From Proteobacteria bacterium SG_bin4 (lineage in GTDB: Bacteria; Pseudomonadota; Gammaproteobacteria; Burkholderiales; Nitrosomonadaceae): DNA of 64,000 bases. A model generated the notes under the pieces. It was not told where the DNA came from, searched no databases, and worked only from the letters and a program-made list of their open reading frames with translations. Below, piece after piece: positions 17,326 through 27,240 of this stretch. The stretch's first letter is position 1. Every line of letters begins with the position of its first letter. The DNA is taken from contig LWDH01000049.1 in assembly GCA_002083395.1 (NCBI GenBank), positions 66,817 to 130,816 of the forward strand, written 5' to 3'. Made by a program: the position numbers and the translations under genes.

Positions 17326-19194
17326 ATGTGTGGTATTGCGGGAATCTATCACTTTGCCGAACGGCCGGTGAGCGCTAGTTTGTTAAACCCGATGATCCGT
17401 TGTCTTGCTCACAGGGGTCCCGATGGTGAAGGAACATATATTGATAACTCTATTGGGCTTGGGCACAGGCGTCTCGCAATCATTGATCTGTCTACAGGTC
17501 AGCAACCAATGCTCAGTGAAGATAAGTCGCTTGCCATAACCTTTAATGGTGAGATATATAACTACATTGAATTGAAAGATGAATTGTCAAAACTTGGTTG
17601 CAGATTTCATACGGAATCGGACACCGAAGTAATTTTACATGCATACCAGATGTGGGGAACGGAATGTCAAAACCATTTCAATGGCATGTGGGCATTCGCA
17701 CTATGGGATGCAAAGAAGAAACAGCTATTCGTATCCCGTGATAGGATTGGCGAGAAACCGCTGTTTTACGCCGAATACGATAAATCTTTTCTTTTTGGTT
17801 CAGAAATAAAATCTATTCTGGCATACGGTGTTCCCGCCGAGGTTAGGATAGAACTGCTCGAAATTTATTTAATGTTGGGTTATATCCCAGCACCTCATAC
17901 ATTTTATCGCCATATCCACAAGTTACGTCCTGGACATCATCTTCTGATCAAAGATGGTAAGGTAACCGAACATCAATACTGGAGCTTTCCGCAGATAGAC
18001 GAAAATGAGATGAATACTGACAGGGCCGCTGTGCATGAAGAATTCAGTCATCTCCTGAGTGACTCAGTAAGGATCAGGATGCGTAGCCATGTTCCATTCG
18101 GAGCTTTTTTGAGTGGTGGACTTGATTCTGCCAGTATTGTTTCCCTAATGTCTCAATTTACTGAGCAGAGAATTGAAACTTTTACTATAGGTTTTAAAGA
18201 AAAGCTGTTTGACGAGCGCGGATTAGCGAAACTAGTAGCCACGGCTTTTCAAACTAATCATCATGAGCATCTGGTGGAACCTGACACCTTCGAATACTCC
18301 TTAAAGAAAATTCTATATCATTATGATGAACCGTTCGGAGATTCATCAGCTATACCAACTGGACATGTTTCCCAACATGCAAGTCAGCATGTCAAGATGG
18401 TGTTAACAGGTGATGGAGGAGATGAAATCCTGTCAGGTTATACAATCTATCAGGGTGAAAAATTTTCAGCGCATTATCAGCGCCTGCCTTATCTGATACA
18501 AAATGGAATTCCTAAGCTTGCTTCATCGATAGCATTATCCCTTCGCGGTAATCTGCGTTACCAGTTAAATCGTGTCGCTAAAGTTTGTTCAGCAGCGACA
18601 TTACCATTTTCTACCCGACTAATTACTAAACTTGCATCTATTAATCCGGCTACGATTAAGGAATTAATCGGCAATCAAAATCATACATGGCATATTGAAG
18701 ATTATATTGAAGATACGATGCGGGATTGCCGATACAAAGATCCATTCTATAAACTGATGTACTTTCAATTCAAAGTTTCGTTACCAGATGATATGTTAGT
18801 CAAAGTCGATCGTATGAGTATGGCCCACTCACTGGAAGCACGGGTCCCTTTCCTGGATCATCGACTTGTTGAATTCATGGCAAAAGTTCACAAGGATGTA
18901 AAGATGTCTGGTTATACTCGAAAAGTTATTCTGCGTGAAACGATTGCCAAATCTTTACCAGACGAACTTCTGAAGGCACCCAAAAAAGGATTTGTTGTTC
19001 CGTTGCGTGAGTGGTTCAAAGGTGAATCGTTTCGTTCCCATTTGCATGATCTACTTGCACTCGAAGAAGAATTTATGATCAAACGGGATACCATTGAAAG
19101 TATTATCCAAGCAAACATCGATGGCAAGTTTGATAATGGCAATTTTATATGGATACTGTTTCTACTAAGACAGTGGCGGCTGAATGTAGGTTGA
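17326..19194 (+). CDS. asparagine synthase-like glutamine amidotransferase (EPS-locus type)
   Basis: A 622-residue two-domain enzyme. The N-terminal class II glutaminase domain starts with catalytic Cys2 (MCGIAGIYHF) and has the RGPDGEG and FNGEIYNY motifs. The C-terminal ATP-pyrophosphatase domain has the PP-loop FLSGGLDSASI (about residues 263-273) and ends RKVILRET...PKKGFVVPLREW. Housekeeping AsnB makes asparagine; homologues inside exopolysaccharide loci are thought to amidate sugars or uronic acids. The next gene, a glycosyltransferase, starts 10 bases on, and Ugd and a uronate epimerase follow, so a polysaccharide role fits. No clear ribosome site precedes the ATG. Confidence 0.9.
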   Translation: MCGIAGIYHFAERPVSASLLNPMIRCLAHRGPDGEGTYIDNSIGLGHRRLAIIDLSTGQQPMLSEDKSLAITFNGEIYNYIELKDELSKLGCRFHTESDTEVILHAYQMWGTECQNHFNGMWAFALWDAKKKQLFVSRDRIGEKPLFYAEYDKSFLFGSEIKSILAYGVPAEVRIELLEIYLMLGYIPAPHTFYRHIHKLRPGHHLLIKDGKVTEHQYWSFPQIDENEMNTDRAAVHEEFSHLLSDSVRIRMRSHVPFGAFLSGGLDSASIVSLMSQFTEQRIETFTIGFKEKLFDERGLAKLVATAFQTNHHEHLVEPDTFEYSLKKILYHYDEPFGDSSAIPTGHVSQHASQHVKMVLTGDGGDEILSGYTIYQGEKFSAHYQRLPYLIQNGIPKLASSIALSLRGNLRYQLNRVAKVCSAATLPFSTRLITKLASINPATIKELIGNQNHTWHIEDYIEDTMRDCRYKDPFYKLMYFQFKVSLPDDMLVKVDRMSMAHSLEARVPFLDHRLVEFMAKVHKDVKMSGYTRKVILRETIAKSLPDELLKAPKKGFVVPLREWFKGESFRSHLHDLLALEEEFMIKRDTIESIIQANIDGKFDNGNFIWILFLLRQWRLNVG

Positions 19195-19204
19195 TTGTAC
19201 AAAA

Positions 19205-20305
19205 ATGAACGTCCTTATAACTGGCCCTTCTCTTTCCGATCAAGGTGGAGTAGCAAATTATTATAATGCTGTCCTTCCTTTTTTACGTGAACAAAATAGT
19301 TTCACCACATCCTATATGGAAATAGGTGCGACTAATGGGAATGGCGGAATTTTGCACCCTCTGATAGACCAGTTGAGATTCTGGAAAACACTGAACAGTA
19401 CTAAACCCGCTATTGTCCATGTAAATCCATCACTAAACTTGAAAAGCTATATACGTGATGGTTTCTTTATTCATCAAGCCAAGCATTTCGGTTACCCTGT
19501 TGTTGTATTCTTTCGTGGATGGGATGAAAATTTTGAATCAACCGTAGAAAAATTTGGTTTATGGTTCTTCAGGAAAACCTACCTTCGAGCTGACGCTTTT
19601 ATTGTACTCGCTACTGCATTTAAAGATAAACTATCAAATTGGGGTGTAACAGCCCCGATTCATCTTGCTACAACAACAGTATCTACCGATCTTATTAGAA
19701 ATTTTTCATTTAACGAAAAATCGGAAAAATTAACTACCGATCCTTTAATTAAAGTCCTATTCCTTGCTAGATTGGAAAAAGAGAAAGGGATAATGGAGAC
19801 TATGGAAGCGGTAGCCCAATTACGATCAAAGGGTAAACCAGTTGCGCTTACAGTAGCAGGCGAGGGTATTTCGATGGAAGCCGTAAAACAATTCGCAGAT
19901 CAGCATGACAAATCGAAAGAATTTTTACATGTGGTTGGGGATGTCCGCGGCGACAATAAGAGATCTTTGCTTGCATCACATCATATATTTTGTTTTCCTA
20001 CATACTATGGGGAGGGGATGCCTAATTCCGTACTTGAAGCGATGGCATTCGGAATACCCGTCATTACTTGCCCTGTTGGGGGATTACGAGATTTTTTTGT
20101 ACATGAAAAAATGGGATTCTTTGTAAAACAAAGAACAGTTACAGATATTATAACTGCCATAGACAACCTGATTGATGACCGGAGTATGCTTAAAAGTATG
20201 TCTTCTTTTAACCATCAGTATGCCATAGAAAGGTTCTTAGCGCCAAACGCTGCAAACTTCTTGGCAAATGTTTATACGCAGATTGCTTTATCGTGTGAAA
20301 AGTAA
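19205..20305 (+). CDS. family 4 glycosyltransferase
   Basis: A 366-residue GT-B fold enzyme that transfers a nucleotide-activated sugar to the growing repeat unit at the inner membrane's cytoplasmic face. The N-terminus has the donor-independent Rossmann start (MNVLITGPSLSDQGGVANYY). The C-terminal half has the GT4 signature: LFLARLEKEKGI, VVGDV and the E-x7-E element GEGMPNSVLEAMAFGIPVI (about 282-300). It is coupled to the upstream amidotransferase with a 10-base gap. Donor and acceptor cannot be predicted. An A/T-rich hairpin follows the stop. Confidence 0.88.
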   Translation: MNVLITGPSLSDQGGVANYYNAVLPFLREQNSFTTSYMEIGATNGNGGILHPLIDQLRFWKTLNSTKPAIVHVNPSLNLKSYIRDGFFIHQAKHFGYPVVVFFRGWDENFESTVEKFGLWFFRKTYLRADAFIVLATAFKDKLSNWGVTAPIHLATTTVSTDLIRNFSFNEKSEKLTTDPLIKVLFLARLEKEKGIMETMEAVAQLRSKGKPVALTVAGEGISMEAVKQFADQHDKSKEFLHVVGDVRGDNKRSLLASHHIFCFPTYYGEGMPNSVLEAMAFGIPVITCPVGGLRDFFVHEKMGFFVKQRTVTDIITAIDNLIDDRSMLKSMSSFNHQYAIERFLAPNAANFLANVYTQIALSCEK

Positions 20306-20624
20306 TTTTTGCAGCTTAAAAGTATAAAAATTATCGGTTCGTTTTTATACTAATTCATCAGGAATGACTAACTTGAATAAAGTAAATGGAGAACATATTG
20401 ATCGGTAGTTTAAACTTTTGTAGCGAAACAACAAATTTATGCCAAATATAATTTCCTCGATCAATGTTGCGGCACACACAGTTTAATTCAAAACTACCGC
20501 AACGTTCGTTCAATAGTTCTAGATGATATTAGTTGCATTTAATCGAAATTTATATACAGTTTTTCAGAAAAAATAATAATGAGGTCAGTTTCCCAACATC
20601 AGATCGGGGAATAAAAGGAGATCA
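20306..20624. other. intergenic region with AT-rich hairpin and inverted repeat
   Basis: 319 bases before ugd. Besides the hairpin at 20321-20351 there is a more widely spaced 9-base inverted repeat, CGGTAGTTT (20403-20411) and AAACTACCG (20491-20499), of unknown meaning. No coding frame is supported. The ugd promoter is expected here. Confidence 0.4.
20321..20351 (+). terminator. AT-rich hairpin after the GT4 gene
   Basis: AGTATAAAAA (20321-20330) pairs perfectly with TTTTTATACT (20342-20351) around an 11-base loop, 16 bases after the glycosyltransferase stop. The stem is A/T-only at the loop end and no separate T-run follows, so terminator activity is plausible but unproven. Confidence 0.4.
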
Positions 20625-21953
20625 ATGAAACTCAGCATTTTTGGAACGGGATATGTCGGCCTGGTTACTGGAGCTTGTTTAGCCGACGTTGGTCACGACG
20701 TAATATGTATTGATATTGATCAGAATAAAATTGATAACTTGAATAAGGGTGTTTTACCTATTTGGGAGGCCGGTCTCGATGCCATTGTTGAAAGAAACGT
20801 TAACGAACGGCGCTTGCAGTTTACTACCGATGTAGTAGCCGCTGTTCAACATGCCGAAATACAGTTTATCGCTGTAGGCACCCCTCCCGATGAAGATGGA
20901 TCTGCTGATCTACAATATGTACTCTCTGTTGCTGAAAGTATTGCAAAAAACATGCAAAGCTACAAAATCATCATCAATAAATCGACTGTGCCGGTTGGAA
21001 CTGCTGACAAAGTACGAGCGCATGTTGCAAAAGTTCTCGCCGAGCGCGGTAAAGATATTGCTTTTGATGTGGTATCCAACCCTGAATTCCTAAAGGAAGG
21101 TGCAGCAGTTAGTGATTTTCTGAAACCCGATCGTATCATAATCGGAACTCAATCAAACGAGGCTCGTAAGCAAATGAATGAGCTTTATGAACCTTTTAAT
21201 CGCAATCATGAACGCATTATATTTATGGATGTGAAAAGTGCAGAACTTACTAAATATGCTGCCAACGCAATGCTTGCTACAAAAATTAGTTTTATGAACG
21301 AGTTGGCTAATATGGCCGAAATATTGGGCGCAGATATTGAAGAAGTTCGCAAAGGTATTGGCGCCGATCCTCGCATTGGATATCACTTCATTTATCCAGG
21401 TTGTGGCTATGGTGGCAGTTGTTTTCCTAAAGATGTGCAAGCATTAGAACGTACTGCAGCGCAAGTTGGTTACAATGCTGAATTACTTAAGGCTACGGAA
21501 TCAGTTAACAGTCGTCAGAAAAAAAGGCTTTTTGATAAACTTGCAAAGCATTTCGGGGGAGCAAATATGCTTTCCGGAAAGACCATCGCGCTCTGGGGTC
21601 TAAGCTTTAAACCCAATACTGATGATATGCGAGAAGCTCCCAGTAGAACCCTTATGGAAGCACTTTGGGAATCAGGTGCGAAAGTTCAAGCATTCGATCC
21701 TGTTGCGATGAATGAGTGTCAGCGCATCTATGGGCGACGTACAGATCTAATTTTAATGGGTACTAAGGAAGCAGCGTTACGCAATGCCGATGCACTAGTG
21801 ATCATCACTGAATGGCAACAATTTCGTGCACCAAATTTTGATCTAATCAAAAGTGAGTTAATAAATCCAGTGATCTTTGACGGACGAAATTTATTTACTC
21901 CCGAACGTATGGCGCGTGAAGGAATTATGTACTATTCAATCGGTAGAAACTAG
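20625..21953 (+). CDS. ugd: UDP-glucose 6-dehydrogenase
   Basis: Oxidises UDP-glucose to UDP-glucuronate with two NAD+, supplying uronic acid for the polysaccharide. The 442-residue length is normal. The N-terminal NAD motif is MKLSIFGTGYVGLVTGACLA, the substrate region contains NPEFLKEGAAV, the catalytic cysteine is in GYGGSCFPKD (about residue 267), and the C-terminal domain has LWGLSFKPNTDDMREAPS. The ribosome site AAAGGAG precedes the ATG. The uronate epimerase gene begins 5 bases after the stop, so product channelling from UDP-GlcA to UDP-GalA is likely. Confidence 0.96.
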   Translation: MKLSIFGTGYVGLVTGACLADVGHDVICIDIDQNKIDNLNKGVLPIWEAGLDAIVERNVNERRLQFTTDVVAAVQHAEIQFIAVGTPPDEDGSADLQYVLSVAESIAKNMQSYKIIINKSTVPVGTADKVRAHVAKVLAERGKDIAFDVVSNPEFLKEGAAVSDFLKPDRIIIGTQSNEARKQMNELYEPFNRNHERIIFMDVKSAELTKYAANAMLATKISFMNELANMAEILGADIEEVRKGIGADPRIGYHFIYPGCGYGGSCFPKDVQALERTAAQVGYNAELLKATESVNSRQKKRLFDKLAKHFGGANMLSGKTIALWGLSFKPNTDDMREAPSRTLMEALWESGAKVQAFDPVAMNECQRIYGRRTDLILMGTKEAALRNADALVIITEWQQFRAPNFDLIKSELINPVIFDGRNLFTPERMAREGIMYYSIGRN

Positions 21954-21957
21954 AACG

Positions 21958-22962
21958 ATGAAGCTACTGCTAACAGGTGTCGCTGGCTTCATCGGCATGC
22001 ATGTTGCTCAAATTCTTCTAAAAAGGGGCGATGAAGTTGTTGGTATTGATAACCTCAACGATTATTACGAGCCTCGTTTAAAACATGCCCGGTTGGCACA
22101 GCTAGCAAATTATCCTAATTTTAAGTTTGTCCAGGGAGATATTGCTGATAGGCAGACTATAGATGGTCTGTTCTCCAAGGAAAAACCAAATCGTGTTATT
22201 AATCTAGCTGCTCAGGCTGGTGTACGCTATTCACTGAAGAACCCTTATAGTTATATCCAGACCAATCTGGTCGGATTTGCAAATCTGCTTGAGGGTTGCC
22301 GTCATCACAAAGTTGAACACTTTGTGTACGCAAGCTCCTCGAGTGTGTATGGTGCCAATACTCGCTTGCCATTCTCTGTGCATGACAACGTTGATCATCC
22401 AGTTAGCCTCTATGCTGCCAGTAAAAAAGCAAACGAACTGATGGCGCACACCTATAGCCACCTCTACGATCTACCCACCACTGGTCTCCGGTATTTTACA
22501 GTTTATGGTCCCTGGGGGCGGCCCGATATGTCACCTTGGTTGTTTACCAGCGCTATTCTTGAGGATCGTACTATTGATGTATTTAACTATGGGAAGATGC
22601 GCCGCGATTTTACGTATATTGACGACATTGCCGAAGGTACAGTACGCGCTCTTGATAAAATTGCCATTCCTAATCCAGCTTTCTCTACTGACGCTCCAGA
22701 CCCAGGAACCAGTTATGCTCCGTATCGAGTCTATAACATCGGTAACCACCAGCCGGTAGAATTGCTGATTTTCATCAGAACCATCGAAGAATCACTTGGT
22801 CGGGAAGCAAAAAAGAATTTTCTGCCTATGCAACCAGGAGATGTAGTTGCCACCTACGCTGATATTGAAGATCTCAGGTGTGATATGGGGTTCGAACCAA
22901 AAACCCAATTAACCGAAGGTATTGCAAGATGGGTAGCTTGGTATCGCGATTATCACGCTTAG
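21958..22962 (+). CDS. UDP-glucuronate 4-epimerase-type NAD-dependent epimerase
   Basis: A 334-residue short-chain epimerase; family members interconvert UDP-glucuronate and UDP-galacturonate. Seen: NAD-binding MKLLLTGVAGFIGMHVAQIL, the SSSSVYG segment, the catalytic YAASKKANE (Y-x3-K) and the family block VFNYGKMRRDFTYIDDI. The chosen start is the ATG at 21958, where the glycine-rich motif begins. A longer frame from 21877 overlaps ugd and adds nothing conserved. The position directly behind ugd supports UDP-glucuronate as substrate. Confidence 0.92.
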   Translation: MKLLLTGVAGFIGMHVAQILLKRGDEVVGIDNLNDYYEPRLKHARLAQLANYPNFKFVQGDIADRQTIDGLFSKEKPNRVINLAAQAGVRYSLKNPYSYIQTNLVGFANLLEGCRHHKVEHFVYASSSSVYGANTRLPFSVHDNVDHPVSLYAASKKANELMAHTYSHLYDLPTTGLRYFTVYGPWGRPDMSPWLFTSAILEDRTIDVFNYGKMRRDFTYIDDIAEGTVRALDKIAIPNPAFSTDAPDPGTSYAPYRVYNIGNHQPVELLIFIRTIEESLGREAKKNFLPMQPGDVVATYADIEDLRCDMGFEPKTQLTEGIARWVAWYRDYHA

Positions 22963-23076
22963 TTTATAGTCTCTTCGAATTTCCGATCCAATGCGGCTAA
23001 GCTTTTGGATACAAAAAATACTTAAACTTTGGACTCAAATTTAATCTAGTCTACTTCACTCCAAAGCTTTTACAAG

Positions 23077-24531
23077 TCAACTTTGTATTCGCCTTCCATA
23101 AATATCTTCAAATCGCACGATATCATCCTCTCCGAGATAGGAACCCGATTGTATCTCGATCATTTCAAGGGGAACACAACCAGGGTTTTCTAATCTGTGT
23201 TTTGTACCAAGTGGTATAAACGTTGATTCATTCTCGGAAACTAAAAAAGTTTCTTCATCCTTTGTGACACGGGCTGTGCCACGCACAACAACCCAGTGTT
23301 CCGCTCGATGATGATGCATTTGCAAAGACAGTGCTGCACCAGGCTTTACAACTATGCGCTTGACTTGAAAGCGTTCACCAGCATCGATCCCATCGTACCA
23401 TCCCCATGGACGAAATACCTTGCGGTGCCAGCGACCTTCCAGCCGATCTTGTTTTCTCAGGAAATCAACGATTAATTTGACGTCCTGTGTTTTGTCTTTA
23501 TTAACTACCAATACTGCATCGGCAGTTTCAACTACAATCATGTTTTCCACACCCACACAGGTAACTAAGCGACTCTCTGAGATGACAAGGGTATTACTGC
23601 AGTGATTCAATAGCACATCGCCTTTCAATGCATTTCCGGCATCATCTTTAGGTAGTACTTGCCACAATGAACTCCAGGCGCCGATATCGGACCATTTTGC
23701 CGAAAGAGGTATAACAACACCACTGGGTAACCCGCCTCCGGATTCGGTTATCCGCTCCATTACTGCATAGTCGATAGAGTCACCGGGGCAATGCTCAAAG
23801 GCATTTTTATCCATCCGCAAAAAATCACCATCCTCCGATCCTTTTTCCCATGCACTCCGGCATGCCGCAAGAATATCCGGTCGAGACTTTGCAATTGCAG
23901 CCAGCCATACCGATGCACGCATCATAAATAGGCCGCTATTCCAGAGATAATTTCCAGAATCCAGATAGGTTTGTGCTGTTGATATATCCGGTTTCTCTAC
24001 AAAGCGCGCAATATGATATGCAATATGGTCTTGCGTTAATGCTTCTCCAAGCTGTATGTAGCCATACCCTGTTTCCGGCGCATCCGGAGTAACGCCAAAA
24101 GTAACGATGCTGTCCATCAATGCTTGCGGTATCGCGGACAAAACCGCAGCATGGAAAGATTCAATATCCAAAATGACATGATCAGAAGGCATAACCAATA
24201 ACACTGGATCCTTATCCATCTGCATAGCGGTGAGTGCTGCCAATGTTAGAGCTGGCGCCGTATTCCGTCCAAACGGTTCAAGCAGAATGGTTCCTTTTCT
24301 ATCCATAAGCCGCAATTGCTCGGCGATTACAAAACGATACTCTTCATTACAAACAATGATCGGAGGCTTGACTGCAGCACCATTTAAACCGTCTAATCGG
24401 CGTACAGTCGCCTGTAATAAAGAATCGTCACCAATGAGGGATAAAAGCTGCTTTGGATGCTTTTCGCGTGAAAGCGGCCATAGTCGTGTTCCCGAACCAC
24501 CCGATAAAATTACAGGAATCAGTATATCCAT
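23077..24531 (-). CDS. manC: mannose-1-phosphate guanylyltransferase / mannose-6-phosphate isomerase
   Basis: A bifunctional enzyme that makes GDP-mannose from mannose-1-phosphate and GTP and interconverts mannose-6-P and fructose-6-P. The 484-residue, two-part structure is typical: an N-terminal nucleotidyltransferase (VILSGGSGTRLWPLSREKHPKQ at 7-28, and FVEKP) and a C-terminal type II isomerase cupin (KPGAALSLQMHHHRAEHWVV). It supplies the substrate for AlgD at 29896-31206. It is the last gene of the minus-strand polysaccharide series and is convergent with the ugd/epimerase pair. Confidence 0.95.
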   Translation of the reverse strand: MDILIPVILSGGSGTRLWPLSREKHPKQLLSLIGDDSLLQATVRRLDGLNGAAVKPPIIVCNEEYRFVIAEQLRLMDRKGTILLEPFGRNTAPALTLAALTAMQMDKDPVLLVMPSDHVILDIESFHAAVLSAIPQALMDSIVTFGVTPDAPETGYGYIQLGEALTQDHIAYHIARFVEKPDISTAQTYLDSGNYLWNSGLFMMRASVWLAAIAKSRPDILAACRSAWEKGSEDGDFLRMDKNAFEHCPGDSIDYAVMERITESGGGLPSGVVIPLSAKWSDIGAWSSLWQVLPKDDAGNALKGDVLLNHCSNTLVISESRLVTCVGVENMIVVETADAVLVVNKDKTQDVKLIVDFLRKQDRLEGRWHRKVFRPWGWYDGIDAGERFQVKRIVVKPGAALSLQMHHHRAEHWVVVRGTARVTKDEETFLVSENESTFIPLGTKHRLENPGCVPLEMIEIQSGSYLGEDDIVRFEDIYGRRIQS

Positions 24532-24542
24532 TCAGATCTCTA

Positions 24543-25547
24543 TCAAAAAAAGCAAAATTTTCCAATCCTTGCGGCAGGTATCACTTCCCATATCTCCAAT
24601 CCTGTCGTATACGATTCAACCGGACCATGTCCACCACTGTATGCATTATTAACCATTATCCGAGTAATCGGGAGATTATATTCCCCCATGGTCGAACCCT
24701 GATACTTAACTATCTCCCGCTCATTGACAGCTGCACAGAAACGTCCATCAGCGCCGCTCGAGCGGTTCCAGTAAACTTCGAATTTAAACCATTCACCAAC
24801 TGGGACCGGTACAACTCGATTGTCCTCAAGCCAATAGGTAATTCTTGGAATTGGGCCATTCGCTTGGCTATCTCCTTTTGTCATCCAATAAAGTTTGCCA
24901 TCCGTATGTTTATATATGTTGGTGATAATCCGATAATCGCCGCTACCGTCATTGCCGTCATATCCACCCGTTTTGAATTCAAATTGAGTGCGCCAATTTC
25001 CGGATGAGACCGAAGCATCCAATTTATCTGCCAAGTCTGCCGGATATTTTATCCAGTATGTCATATACAGATTCTTGACATCACCAGCCGTATAGGGTCT
25101 GACAAATAAAAACGGCGACTGCGAACCTGCTTGTCCAACAGCTCCTTTGATTTTTACATTTTGATAAAGTGCATTAACTAGTTCTCCGTTGGGCCCGACA
25201 ATTTTTCTGATTTCATTCACTATATAATTACCTACAGTCTCAGAGGTAACGGGATCAATTGTGATGAGCTGCACACCTGAAAATCTCGCACCGAATGCTT
25301 TGACGGGCCAACTATAACCTGTCTCTGAGTCGAATCCCGTGATTTCCTGCCAAGCCCCATTGCCCGTTGCATAGAAATTATGGGGCGCCTTAATGGAAAT
25401 GCCCGTGCCAAAATTTGACTTAAAAAGTAATCCTTTTTCGGCATGAGCAATAGAGACGACTAAGCATATGAAGATTAAAAACAGTGTTTTTAGATAAATA
25501 AATCTTCCTGATAACGACACTCTTAGCTTTCTCCGTAATATCTCCAT
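24543..25547 (-). CDS. secreted polysaccharide lyase-like protein
   Basis: Up to 334 residues with a signal peptide (FIYLKTLFLIFICLVVSIAHA), so exported. The body looks like a concanavalin-type beta jelly roll as in heparin/alginate-type lyases: YMTYWIKYP, WRTQFEFKTGGYDG, WFKFEVYWNR and a late YSGGHGP. A likely role is trimming or remodelling the exported polymer, but active-site residues were not identified, so lyase activity is inference. The start is ambiguous: ATG 25547 has a poor site, whereas GTG 25520 has GGAGA 10 bases upstream and gives a normal-length signal. manC follows 11 bases downstream. Confidence 0.65.
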   Translation of the reverse strand: MEILRRKLRVSLSGRFIYLKTLFLIFICLVVSIAHAEKGLLFKSNFGTGISIKAPHNFYATGNGAWQEITGFDSETGYSWPVKAFGARFSGVQLITIDPVTSETVGNYIVNEIRKIVGPNGELVNALYQNVKIKGAVGQAGSQSPFLFVRPYTAGDVKNLYMTYWIKYPADLADKLDASVSSGNWRTQFEFKTGGYDGNDGSGDYRIITNIYKHTDGKLYWMTKGDSQANGPIPRITYWLEDNRVVPVPVGEWFKFEVYWNRSSGADGRFCAAVNEREIVKYQGSTMGEYNLPITRIMVNNAYSGGHGPVESYTTGLEIWEVIPAARIGKFCFF

Positions 25548-25628
25548 ATTGAGCCTGTTAGAAGTTATCTCTTTTTAGAGTCTGCGTTTCAAATATTTCA
25601 TAATATTTATGACTTAAACATACCAGTA

Positions 25629-26618
25629 CTACTTGATTGTTCTGAATTCTGGTGACTGATCAGGATCACCGCGGCGAGCTGAAAAGAAACCTGTGATGAC
25701 CCCCGCAGTATGAAGATTTTGTGATACCACCATATAAAGGCCATCCATCAAAGATTTTCTTCGAATGACCCCAAAAATCAACGGAACAAGTAACAAGACA
25801 AAAAATATCCACCAACCCGATGGATGGTAATATCCACCAATCGCGCCCAGCAAGAGGCTCAACCACCATCCTAAAACTATTATAGATAAACGATATTGAG
25901 CGACCCCTTTTATGGCTTCTCTTAAATAAGGCTTTCCCCAGGCTTCACGTAACAACTCACCGGCCCCCCAGGCATAACGTCCCCTCCAGCGCCGCCATAG
26001 CAATCTAAAACTTGTATCCATATGGCCATAATGTTTAACCGCTTGAAGATTAATGCGTTGTAAATGCCACCCATTTGCTCGCAACCGTAAACCAAGCTCA
26101 TATTCTTCATAAGAATGTAAGTTCCGGTTTGTAAGATAACCAACCTGTTCGATTGCTGTCTTTCTGAACAGCCCTCCACCATTCAGACAATCAACTTCAC
26201 CAATCTCAACGGCTGCAATATCCTCTGCTCGACGTCGGAATTCGGCATTCACTACATACAAGTCTTTAAGCGTTCCACCTATGCCGGCTAAAGAAGTATC
26301 TGCATCCAAAGCAGCAACAGCAGCCACTAAAAAATCGCCGTCTAACTCCATATCAGCATCAAGAATATAAATATATTCACCGTGAGCTACACGATAGCCA
26401 ATTTCTGCACCTACACCACAGCAGCGATCCTGAGGATTTACAAGTTGTACAATTCGTAAAGGATATCGACTAGCCAATTCGACTGTATGATCTGTAGATA
26501 GTGAATCGGCTAGAATTACTTCCCCCCCAACCTTATCAATCGCTATTAAAGCTGATTCGATCGCACGAATTATATTTCGCTCTTCGTTCAGCGCCTTAAT
26601 GATTACACTTACTTTCAT
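25629..26618 (-). CDS. family 2 glycosyltransferase, membrane-anchored
   Basis: A 329-residue GT-A enzyme. It opens MKVSVIIKALNEERNIIRAI, carries the metal/nucleotide motif DADMEL (about residues 91-96) after VILADSLSTD, and has an acceptor-side region with NLHSYEEYELGLRLRANGW. Two or three hydrophobic segments near the C-terminus (about 240-300) suggest membrane association. GGAGAGG directly upstream of ATG supports the start. It belongs to the minus-strand polysaccharide series, upstream of the lyase-like gene. The sugar specificity is unknown. Confidence 0.88.
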   Translation of the reverse strand: MKVSVIIKALNEERNIIRAIESALIAIDKVGGEVILADSLSTDHTVELASRYPLRIVQLVNPQDRCCGVGAEIGYRVAHGEYIYILDADMELDGDFLVAAVAALDADTSLAGIGGTLKDLYVVNAEFRRRAEDIAAVEIGEVDCLNGGGLFRKTAIEQVGYLTNRNLHSYEEYELGLRLRANGWHLQRINLQAVKHYGHMDTSFRLLWRRWRGRYAWGAGELLREAWGKPYLREAIKGVAQYRLSIIVLGWWLSLLLGAIGGYYHPSGWWIFFVLLLVPLIFGVIRRKSLMDGLYMVVSQNLHTAGVITGFFSARRGDPDQSPEFRTIK

Positions 26619-27240
26619 CCCCCCTCTCCAAAAGTCAAATCTCGCAATTTAGTTATTCACAGAAAATTCATATAGAAGCGGATCCCAAAAGTTAAATGTG
26701 TTTGGAGTATTATTTTTTATCCTTCACTCCTCCTCCATGAGCTTTAAATGTGTTCAAAGCTCCGGCATTTATGAAAATCCCATAGAAGACTTTGCACGCC
26801 CTGATGCAGAATTAATGTATCCGTTCTTCCATAGCGACATTTTCCCTTTTCAAACACATCCAAACATAAACCGGCAAGCAAACTGTTAAAAAATTTTTCG
26901 ATTTGGTATCTTACGACTACGCTAATAACTAATAATCACCAGATGAAGAAAAGCGGATACGAAGGACACATCCCATGCTCAGACTTGATCGAATCAGCTG
27001 CTCACCAGATCGCGCAACACATTAATATTGCTTATGTTTCAGAAGAAGCTTTGAGGCTTTGTAAAGATTGTAGTTAAGTAAAATTTCTCGATCTAGAAGT
27101 CTGTCAATCTTAAGCAATCATAGAGAGTCAAATGCAAATTTTCTTAATTTTTCGGCGCATTTCAATGAGAAATTGAGAAAGCATGAACCGTTAATTCCAT
27201 GGTATAGCAATAGCCTTCGATGCTAAATCACAGTTAAACT
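26619..27240. other. 622-base gap inside the polysaccharide locus
   Basis: The largest gap between same-strand EPS genes. A plus-strand frame at 26698-26889 has no ribosome site or recognisable motif. A 44-codon plus-strand frame at 26943-27077 (MKKSGYEGHIPCSDLIESAA and on to KDCS) also lacks a ribosome site. The region may be the scar of a lost gene, and may hold a promoter for the GT2, lyase and manC genes. No hairpin or transposase relic was recognised. Confidence 0.4.

Noticed and set aside
22963..23076. Possible bidirectional terminator between the epimerase and manC genes
   Set aside because: AAGCTTTTGGA and TCCAAAGCTT are related but mismatched and far apart, so no credible hairpin forms.
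26698..26889. 63-codon plus-strand frame in the EPS gap
   Set aside because: No ribosome site, no motif and composition typical of chance A/T-rich frames.
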